Source: JASLBX01 sp036373915 (GTDB lineage: Bacteria; Actinomycetota; Actinomycetes; Jiangellales; Jiangellaceae). From it: DNA of 64,000 bases. The stretch lies in the NCBI GenBank assembly GCA_036373915.1, contig DASUUU010000109.1, positions 1 through 64,000 on the forward strand. The letters are read 5' to 3'. Shown in pieces: positions 58,374 to 64,000 of the stretch. The notes below the pieces were generated by a model. That model saw only the letters and a program-made list of their open reading frames with translations, was not told where the DNA came from and made no database searches. Position numbers and translations under genes: made by a program. Each line of letters begins with the position of its first letter. Position 1 is the first letter of the stretch.

Positions 58374-59612
58374 GTGAGAGGTCGCGGGCTGCTGTCCCTG
58401 GGCGTCGCAGTGCTCGTCCTGGCGGTGTGCGGGGCGGACGGCGGGGCCACATGGGAGGCGACATCGCCGCTGAGCAGCACCGCGCCGGGGCCTGCACCGA
58501 TCGCCTCCGCCGCACCGACCCTTCCGCCGACTACCATCCCGACCCCTACTCCGACACCGGAGCCTGTTCCGCGCGAGTTCACCATCGTGGCCACCGGTGA
58601 CGTCCTGCTGCACGAGCGGCTGTGGGTACAGGCCCAGCGAGACGCCGACCCGGACGGCACCTGGGACTTCGCGCCTCAGCTGGCGAGTATCGAGCCTGTG
58701 GTCTCCGCGGCCGACCTGGCGATCTGCCATCTCGAAACACCGCTGGCTCCCGAAGGCGGGCCGTACGAAGGCTACCCGGTGTTCTCCAGCCCGCCGCAGA
58801 TCGTCCCGGCGCTCGTCGAGATCGGTTACGCAGCGTGCACGACAGCGTCCAACCACACTTTCGACAAAGGTGGCGCCGGGGTCGACCGCACCCTGGACTA
58901 CCTCGACGACGCAGGCCTGGCGCACGCCGGATCGGCCCGCACCGCGGACGAGGCGGCCGCGCCGACACTTGTCGAAGTCGAAACCGACGCCGGTGCGGTC
59001 ACGGTCGGGCTGCTGTCCTACACCTATGCGTTCAACGGCATCCCGTACCCGGACGGCGACACCTGGCGAAGCAACGTCATCGACGAGGACGCGATCCTGG
59101 CCGAGGCGGCCACCGCTCGCGCCGCGGGAGCGGAGTTCGTCGTCCTGGCCATGCACTGGGGCGATGAGTACCGCCACGATCCGAACTCGCAGCAACTCGA
59201 ACTGGCGCCACGCTTGATCGAGACGGCCGACATCGACCTGGTGCTCGGGCATCATGCGCACGTCGTCCAGCCGCTGGAGTACGTCGACGGGGAGTGGGTC
59301 GTGTACGGCATGGGCAACCTCATGTCCGCACACCGCACGCCAGGCGAACCCCAGAACGAGGGCATGCTGGTCCGATTCACGGTAACCGAGGAGCTCGAAG
59401 CGGGCAGGTTCACAACCACGGCGGCGGAGTACCTACCGCTGCTCCAGACCGATGCCATGCCGGTGAGCGTGGTGAACGTCCCGGCCGCGCTCGATGGCGG
59501 AGACACAGGCACTGCCACGACCGCTCGGATCGACGAGGCCATGGATCGCACCACGGAGGTGGTCGGCCGGCGCGACGCGTTCGAGCACGGGCTCCGTCTC
59601 GTGGAGGACTGA
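58374..59612 (+). CDS. CapA/PgsA-family secreted metallophosphatase-like protein
   Basis: A 412-residue exported protein. The signal sequence LLSLGVAVLVLAVC could carry a lipobox-like LAVC; a Thr/Pro-rich linker follows. The PGA_cap domain has IVATGDVLLHERLW, DLAICHLETPL, TASNHTFDKGGAGVDRTLDY, VVLAMHWGDEYRHDPNSQQL and DLVLGHHAHVVQPLEYVDGE, giving the Asp/Asn/His set of a calcineurin-like fold. CapA takes part in poly-gamma-glutamate capsule formation in bacilli; without other cap genes the role here is open. GTG start with a CACACT hexamer six bases before it. Confidence 0.9.
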   Translation: MRGRGLLSLGVAVLVLAVCGADGGATWEATSPLSSTAPGPAPIASAAPTLPPTTIPTPTPTPEPVPREFTIVATGDVLLHERLWVQAQRDADPDGTWDFAPQLASIEPVVSAADLAICHLETPLAPEGGPYEGYPVFSSPPQIVPALVEIGYAACTTASNHTFDKGGAGVDRTLDYLDDAGLAHAGSARTADEAAAPTLVEVETDAGAVTVGLLSYTYAFNGIPYPDGDTWRSNVIDEDAILAEAATARAAGAEFVVLAMHWGDEYRHDPNSQQLELAPRLIETADIDLVLGHHAHVVQPLEYVDGEWVVYGMGNLMSAHRTPGEPQNEGMLVRFTVTEELEAGRFTTTAAEYLPLLQTDAMPVSVVNVPAALDGGDTGTATTARIDEAMDRTTEVVGRRDAFEHGLRLVED

Positions 59613-59756
59613 GTCCGCGGGACGGTGAGCCGCAGGGTGAGCGGCGACGATCACTGTCCGCTGCGGGCGCGAAGGTCGATATCCAGGCGAATCCCGAGCT
59701 TGGACGCAGGTATCCTCACTCGGTCAGCTGACGAATCGCTTCACGAGGAGAACGCC

Positions 59757-61547
59757 GTGGTTCTGCGGATGTCGACGCTGTTCCTGCGCACTTTGCGAGA
59801 GGATCCGGCGGACGCCGAAGTGCCGAGCCATCGCTTGCTGGTTCGCGCCGGTTATATCCGCCGGGTCGCGCCGGGGATCTTCTCGTGGCTCCCGCTGGGT
59901 TACGAGGTGTACCGCAACGTCGAGCGGGTCGTCCGCGAGGAGATGAACCGGGCGGGTTTCCAGGAGGTCCACTTCCCAGCGCTGATCCCTCGGGAGCCGT
60001 ACGAGCGGACCGGACGCTGGACCGAGTACGGCGACAACATCTTCCGCCTGAAGGACCGTAAGGGCGCGGACTACCTGCTCGGACCGACCCACGAGGAGCT
60101 GTTCACGCTGCTGGTCAAGGACTTGTACTCCTCGTACAAGGACCTGCCGCTGTGGATCTACCAGATCCAGACGAAGTACCGGGACGAAGCCCGGCCGCGC
60201 GCCGGCCTGTTGCGCGGGCGTGAGTTCGTGATGAAGGACTCGTACTCCTTCGACGTCGACGACGCCGGCTTGCAGCGCTCGTACGAGCAGCACCGAGAGG
60301 CCTACATCAACACGTTCAACCGGCTCGGACTGCACCACGTGATGGTTGCCGCGACCTCGGGAGCGATGGGCGGCAGCGCCAGCGAAGAGTTCCTGGCCCC
60401 ATGCGAGGTCGGCGAGGACACCTTCGTCCGGTGCACGTCCTGCGATTACGCGGCGAACGTCGAGGCTGTCGTGACGCCGGTGCCGGAGAAGTTGCCCTTC
60501 GACAACGTCCCCGCAAAGCACGTCGAGGACACGCCCGACACGCCGACCATCGAGACCCTGGTCAACCTGTCGAATCGACGGGACGATCTTCGCCGGCCCG
60601 ACCGTGACTGGACGGCGGCCGACATGCTGAAGAACGTCATCGTGATGCTGAAGCACCCCGACGGCCGGCGCGAGCCGCTCGTCATCGGCGTCCCCGGCGA
60701 CCGCGAGGTCGACATGAAGCGCCTCGAGGCCCAGGTCGGCCCCGCCGTGCCGGAAGCCTTCACCGACGAGGACTTCGCCGCGCACCCGCAGCTTGTCCGC
60801 GGGTACATCGGCCCGCAGGCCCTGGGTGAGGCGTCCGAGTCCGGCATCCGTTACCTCGTCGATCCGCGGGTGGTGGAGGGCACGCGATGGATCACCGGCG
60901 CGAACGAGTTCGGCCGTCACGTGTACGACCTGGTGGCCGGCCGCGACTTCGTGGCGGACGGGACCATCGAGGCGGCCGAAGTGCGCGCCGGCGACGCCTG
61001 TCCGCAATGTGACGGAACGCTGGAGCTGGCCCGGGGTATCGAGATCGGCCACATCTTCCAGCTCGGGCGCAAGTACGCGGACGCCCTCGACCTGAAGGTC
61101 CTGGACGAGAACGGCAAGCTGGTCACGGTCACGATGGGTTCATATGGCATTGGTGTATCGCGGGCCGTCGCGGCGATCGCAGAGCAGTCGCACGACGATC
61201 TCGGCCTGATCTGGCCCCGCGAGGTGGCGCCGGCGGACGTCCACCTGGTGGCCACGGGCAAGAAGGGCAACGAGGTGTTCGATGTCGGTGATCGGCTGGC
61301 CAGGGAACTCGAGGGGGCCGGCCTGCGGGTGCTCTACGACGACCGGCAGGGTGTGTCGCCCGGGGTGAAGTTCGCGGACTCCGAGCTGATCGGCGTCCCG
61401 ACGATCGTCGTGGTGGGCCGGCGGCTGGCCGACGGGGTTATCGAGGTCAAGGACCGCCGCTCCGGCGAGCGCACCGACGTGCCGCTCGAGCATGCCGTGT
61501 CGCACCTGACCGCATTGGTTGCGGACGGACCGCGGATTCCGACATAA
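59757..61547 (+). CDS. proS: Prolyl-tRNA synthetase (bacterial type with editing domain)
   Basis: A 596-residue class II synthetase. MSTLFLRTLREDPADAEVPS, HRLLVRAGYIRRVAPGIFSW and PLGYEVYRNVERVVREEM start it; motif 2 is QIQTKYRDEARPRAGLLRGR, then EFVMKDSYSFD; the INS editing domain lies in the middle (about residues 230-400, with DMLKNVIVMLKHPDGRREPL); motif 3 is MGSYGIGVSRAVAAIAEQ; the anticodon-binding domain ends it. GTG 59757 follows GAGGAG; ATG 59769 is an alternative. Confidence 0.97.
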   Translation: MVLRMSTLFLRTLREDPADAEVPSHRLLVRAGYIRRVAPGIFSWLPLGYEVYRNVERVVREEMNRAGFQEVHFPALIPREPYERTGRWTEYGDNIFRLKDRKGADYLLGPTHEELFTLLVKDLYSSYKDLPLWIYQIQTKYRDEARPRAGLLRGREFVMKDSYSFDVDDAGLQRSYEQHREAYINTFNRLGLHHVMVAATSGAMGGSASEEFLAPCEVGEDTFVRCTSCDYAANVEAVVTPVPEKLPFDNVPAKHVEDTPDTPTIETLVNLSNRRDDLRRPDRDWTAADMLKNVIVMLKHPDGRREPLVIGVPGDREVDMKRLEAQVGPAVPEAFTDEDFAAHPQLVRGYIGPQALGEASESGIRYLVDPRVVEGTRWITGANEFGRHVYDLVAGRDFVADGTIEAAEVRAGDACPQCDGTLELARGIEIGHIFQLGRKYADALDLKVLDENGKLVTVTMGSYGIGVSRAVAAIAEQSHDDLGLIWPREVAPADVHLVATGKKGNEVFDVGDRLARELEGAGLRVLYDDRQGVSPGVKFADSELIGVPTIVVVGRRLADGVIEVKDRRSGERTDVPLEHAVSHLTALVADGPRIPT

Positions 61548-61587
61548 ACCCTAATCGACCCACGCATCGTGGTGATCTCGCGAGGGA

Positions 61588-61670
61588 AATCGTTCCTTGC
61601 TGATCAAAACCGCCGGTCGGACGCCGGAAACCTCGTGATCACTGGCGGTTTGATCAGCAAGGAACGAATT
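61588..61670. repeat. Intergenic inverted repeat after proS
   Basis: CGTTCCTTGCTGATCAAAAC and the following CGCC (61591-61614) pair with 61644-61666 except for one extra A in the left arm. The centre contains a second GTGATCAC palindrome-like stretch (61635-61642). It lies 43 bases after the proS stop and could terminate it. It shares the CTGATCA element with the repeats at 14657 and 45649, but the rest of the arms is different. Confidence 0.75.
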
Positions 61671-61700
61671 GCCTAGCGACAATGGCACTCATGTCCTAGG

Positions 61701-61714
61701 TTTGCGCGCGCAAA
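61701..61714. promoter_or_regulatory. Perfect 14-base palindrome upstream of hipBA
   Basis: TTTGCGCGCGCAAA, perfectly palindromic, about 100 bases before the hipB start. Possible operator; nothing else supports a function. Confidence 0.35.
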
Positions 61715-61770
61715 GCCGTACGATCGTGCGGATAGCTATTGACGTGGGCGACTCCCGGCTGCGATCATGA

Positions 61771-61804
61771 CGACATACGCATGAACGTGCGTGTCGGTTA
61801 CTGT
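61771..61804 (+). promoter_or_regulatory. Putative hipBA promoter with operator
   Basis: An imperfect inverted repeat, CGACATACGCATG (61771-61783) / CGTGCGTGTCG (61786-61796), sits directly before TACTGT (61799-61804), a -10-like box. Six bases later an in-frame GTG (61811) and then the chosen ATG (61817) begin hipB. The position suits HipB autorepression. Upstream TTGACG (61739-61744) could be the -35 of an additional promoter. Confidence 0.45.
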
Positions 61805-61816
61805 CGAGGGGTGTCA

Positions 61817-62047
61817 ATGGGCCCAACTGCCGAGAATCCGCGCGAACGTACGGATCTGGCCGGTGCCGTCCGCGAGCGGCGCCGGCAGCTCGGCCTGCGC
61901 CAGGAGGATCTCGCGGACCTGGCGGGGGTCTCGTTGCGGTTCGTCCAGGCGCTGGAAGCCGGCAAGCCGAGCGTCCAGCTCGATCGCGTGCGGGCGGTCC
62001 TCGACACGCTGGGCCTGCGGCTAGTCGTGGAACGGGTCCGGCGATGA
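61817..62047 (+). CDS. hipB: HipB-like helix-turn-helix antitoxin
   Basis: A 76-residue XRE-family DNA-binding protein. The helix-turn-helix is LAGAVRERRRQLGLRQEDLA, then DLAGVSLRFVQALEAGKPSV, with a C-terminal strand RLVVERVRR as in HipB. ATG 61817 has GAGGGG six bases upstream. It overlaps the toxin gene by four bases (ATGA), the usual arrangement of hipBA. It should bind HipA and repress the operon. Confidence 0.88.
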   Translation: MGPTAENPRERTDLAGAVRERRRQLGLRQEDLADLAGVSLRFVQALEAGKPSVQLDRVRAVLDTLGLRLVVERVRR

Positions 62048-63261
62048 CGGCGGACCTGGAGGCGCTCAAGCTCGTCGAGCGGGCGTGGGTGTACAAGAAG
62101 GACCGGCTCGCCGGTCTGCTCGTTCGGCGAACCGACGCCGTCGAGTTCACCTACCTGCCCGAGTACCTCGACGAGGGCGGGCCCGCCGTGGCGAGCACAC
62201 TGCCGCTCAGCCCCACCGCGGTCGCGACGGCGGCGGGGGCCCTGCCGCCGTTCTTCAGCGGGCTGCTGCCCGAGGGCCGCCGCCTGACGGCACTGCGAAC
62301 GGCCGTGAAGACAAGCCCGGACGACGAGCTCAGCCTGCTGCTGGCGGTGGGCGGCGACACGGTGGGCGACGTGCGGGTGCTGCCGGAGGGGGCCAAGCCA
62401 GACGAGCTCGAACCTCTGGTCCGGGTGAGCGAGTGGTCAGAGGCGTCCTTCGCCGAGCTGTTCGCCGCGGCGACCGGAACGTCGGAGATCGATCGAGTCG
62501 CGATACCGGGCGTGCAGGAGAAGGTGTCCGCCGCGATGATGACCGTTCCGGTGGCGGGTAAGAGCGACCGGTTCATCCTGAAGCTCGACCCGCCCGAGTA
62601 CCCGCATCTGGTGGAGAACGAGGCGTTCATGGTGTCCGCGGCACACCGATCCGGCCTGAAAACCGTCGACGCGCAGCTGGTCACCGACCGGGAAGGGCGC
62701 AACGGCCTGCTGGTTCGGCGCTTCGACCGTACCGGCGACGGCCGCCTGCTCGGCGTAGAGGACGGCTGCCAGGCGCTCAACCGGTATCCCGCGGCGAAGT
62801 ACGCGGTGACGACCGAACAGGTGTGCCGGGCACTCTCCGCGATCACCGACGCGCCGGTCGTGACCAGCAGAGAACTGCTGCGCTGGGTGACGTTCGCATA
62901 CCTGAGCTGTGACGGAGACCTGCATGCCAAGAACCTGGCGGTGGGTGAGCGGACGGACGGAAGCTGGCAGGTGACGCCGGTGTACGACATCCCGGCGAGT
63001 TACCCCTACGGCGACTACACGATGGCGCTGAGCATCAACGGCAAACGCCGCGAGGACATCGCACGAAGAGACGTGCTCGCCCTCGGCGGTGCGCTGGACG
63101 TGCCGCCTCGAGCGACCGCGAAGGCGATCGACGACATCCTGGCCAGGCTCGATCTGTGGCTTCCGGAGGTCTCCGAGTTGCCGTTCCCGGTCGGGGTACG
63201 GCGCAAGTGGCGTAAGGCTATCCAGTACCGCGCCCGACAGCTCGCGGCCGGCGTCGGGTGA
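62044..63261 (+). CDS. hipA: HipA-family Ser/Thr kinase toxin
   Basis: A 405-residue HipA-like kinase. The N-terminal subdomain has VYKKDRLAGLLVRRTDAVEF and LPPFFSGLLPEGRRLTALRT; the glycine-rich loop is RVAIPGVQEKVSAAMM; KLDPPEYPHLVENEAFMVSA, LLVRRFDR, the catalytic CDGDLHAKNLAV and PVYDIPASYPYGDYTMALSI follow. HipA of E. coli phosphorylates glutamyl-tRNA synthetase and causes persistence. In that protein a serine three residues before the glycine of GAQEK is autophosphorylated; here that place is Ala, so self-inactivation may work differently or not at all. Confidence 0.9.
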   Translation: MTADLEALKLVERAWVYKKDRLAGLLVRRTDAVEFTYLPEYLDEGGPAVASTLPLSPTAVATAAGALPPFFSGLLPEGRRLTALRTAVKTSPDDELSLLLAVGGDTVGDVRVLPEGAKPDELEPLVRVSEWSEASFAELFAAATGTSEIDRVAIPGVQEKVSAAMMTVPVAGKSDRFILKLDPPEYPHLVENEAFMVSAAHRSGLKTVDAQLVTDREGRNGLLVRRFDRTGDGRLLGVEDGCQALNRYPAAKYAVTTEQVCRALSAITDAPVVTSRELLRWVTFAYLSCDGDLHAKNLAVGERTDGSWQVTPVYDIPASYPYGDYTMALSINGKRREDIARRDVLALGGALDVPPRATAKAIDDILARLDLWLPEVSELPFPVGVRRKWRKAIQYRARQLAAGVG

Positions 63262-63276
63262 CCTCCTTCGAAACGA

Positions 63277-63702
63277 TCACGGCTCCGGCGGCTCGTCGAT
63301 GCCCGGCAACGCGAAGGTGTCGCCAGTCCAGCGAGCGGCCAGGACCGAAGTTTCGATCAACGTGGTGAGTGCCAGCTCGCGCACTGCCGGCACCGACGTG
63401 ACGTCGATCAGGTCCGCGTAGAGCACGGCGAGACGCTGTTCCAGCAGTCCGGCCAGCCGCCGAGCCGACGGATCGTCGTCAACTTCGATCGGCACGACGT
63501 ACGCAGGCAGTGCGGCGACCGGCTCGCCATGGCGGAGCCTTATCTGGCGCGCGAGTTCCTCGCGACGGGCTCGGTGCGTCTGGTACCCGTCCCGGGCGAG
63601 ATCGGCCGCGCTGTCGGAGACGTGGGCGCCCACCAGGCCGTAGCCGTAGATGCAGGCATGCTCGCCGGCCAGAGCTGCCTGGAGCGCCTCGAGCGTGCTC
63701 AT
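63277..63702 (-). CDS. DUF4439 ferritin-like domain protein
   Basis: A 141-residue helical protein: MSTLEALQAALAGEHACIYG, YGLVGAHVSDSAADLARDGY, HRARREELARQIRLRHGEPV and LYADLIDVTSVPAVRELALT. GEHACIYGYGLVGA is the hallmark of DUF4439, a ferritin-like four-helix family of unknown role in actinobacteria. ATG 63702 overlaps the stop of the next gene by four bases; an extended frame upstream is the antisense-like tail of that neighbour. It is convergent with hipA. Confidence 0.88.
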   Translation of the reverse strand: MSTLEALQAALAGEHACIYGYGLVGAHVSDSAADLARDGYQTHRARREELARQIRLRHGEPVAALPAYVVPIEVDDDPSARRLAGLLEQRLAVLYADLIDVTSVPAVRELALTTLIETSVLAARWTGDTFALPGIDEPPEP

Positions 63703-64000
63703 CGGGCACTCCGCAGCAGCCGGTCGTGGGCCGCCTCGCAGGCTGCGATGCTGGCCATCACGGTCGCCAGGCGTTGGTCGCGGGCCGCCAGGCAATCCGT
63801 CGTGCGCTCTTCGACGGCGGCGGCCTCGGCGTCGCGCAGTTGCCGGACCACAGCCTCGGGGTCGGCGGCGACGTCCGGCGGAACCGGTGACGCGCTCTCT
63901 GTAGCCGGCGCCTGCGCCGCAGGGGTCGGCGTGGGCGAGCCGGGTGGAAGCGGTGGAACCGTCGATTCGATGGCGGCGATGTGGCGCAGGTGCCTGTCGG
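63699..64000 (-). CDS. C-terminal part of a helical, Pro-rich protein (partial)
   Basis: The last 99 codons of a gene that begins beyond the window. It shows a Pro/Thr/Ala-rich linker (TVPPLPPGSPTPTPAAQAPA) and a helical end (VVRQLRDAEAAAVEERTTDC, then ASIAACEAAHDRLLRSAR) with two cysteines. Its TGA overlaps the DUF4439 ATG (ATGA), so the two are coupled. In actinobacteria DUF4439 genes are often preceded by a small secreted or lipoprotein gene, which this would fit; the N-terminus needed to tell is missing. Confidence 0.65.
   Translation of the reverse strand, partial: DRHLRHIAAIESTVPPLPPGSPTPTPAAQAPATESASPVPPDVAADPEAVVRQLRDAEAAAVEERTTDCLAARDQRLATVMASIAACEAAHDRLLRSAR

Noticed and set aside
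59613..59756. T-box or other riboswitch before proS
   Set aside because: No T-box sequence or stable specifier stem is visible in the 144 bases upstream.
63703..63795. Extended N-terminus of the DUF4439 protein
   Set aside because: The extra residues come from the overlapping frame of the neighbouring gene; the family starts at ATG 63702 with an ATGA overlap.

Overview
The window is 64 kb of GC-rich, gene-dense chromosome from an actinobacterium. The evidence is the gene order (ffh ... rpsP-KH-rimM-trmD-rplS-lepB-rnhB-DUF2469-yraN-yifB-dprA-xerC ... rpsB-tsf-pyrH-frr-cdsA-rlmN ... dxr-rip1-ispG-GNAT-proS), the DUF4192, DUF2469, DUF2630 and DUF4439 families, frequent GTG starts, ATGA/GTGA stop-start overlaps and several apparently leaderless promoters. 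A whiG gene, which sits near rpsB in Streptomyces, is absent. A non-streptomycete actinobacterium fits best; family level cannot be fixed from the sequence alone.

Layout. 1-3.3 kb: the tail of a glyoxalase-like gene, a lipoprotein, a membrane protein with an HExxH motif and a haloalkane-dehalogenase-like hydrolase. 3.3-4.0 kb: an intergenic stretch with an internally deleted hydrolase remnant. 4.0-14.6 kb: two divergent, tightly overlapping operons around one palindromic operator. Leftward are a PaaX-type regulator, tryptophan 2,3-dioxygenase and kynureninase. Rightward are an LLM flavin oxidoreductase, a two-domain anthraniloyl-CoA monooxygenase/reductase-type protein, a creatininase-family amidohydrolase, a benzoate-CoA-ligase-type enzyme, an enoyl-CoA hydratase, RidA and an acyl-CoA dehydrogenase. 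Together they read as one route from tryptophan through kynurenine and anthranilate to anthraniloyl-CoA and on to ring reduction and beta-oxidation. 14.8-30.7 kb: the conserved translation/secretion block, interrupted by a sigma factor/beta-propeller pair and an amidohydrolase. 30.9-37.3 kb: a dipeptide/oligopeptide ABC operon and an MBL-fold hydrolase. 37.4-43.2 kb: rpsB-tsf-pyrH-frr-cdsA-rlmN. 43.3-53.5 kb: a lineage-specific block (DivIVA-VOC fusion, glgC, glgA, glpD, gabD, DUF2630, M20 peptidase, LD-carboxypeptidase, HAD dehalogenase). 53.7-61.5 kb: the MEP-pathway/site-2-protease/proS block. 61.6-64 kb: a HipBA-like toxin-antitoxin pair and a DUF4439 gene with a partial secreted protein.

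The non-coding DNA is unusually structured. Three gene starts (DUF4192, yraN, M23) carry the same module: two DnaA-box-like nonamers in the same orientation, exactly 20 bp apart, the gene-proximal one followed by GATT. Two operon boundaries (after ffh and after DUF2469) share a homologous element whose hairpin stem differs while pairing is kept. Two intergenic inverted repeats (after the acyl-CoA dehydrogenase and between glgC and glgA) are homologous, with a nine-base stem block changed in a compensatory way; the second supplies the stop codons of both neighbouring genes. These, the DivIVA-VOC fusion and the tryptophan/anthraniloyl-CoA island are the most interesting items.
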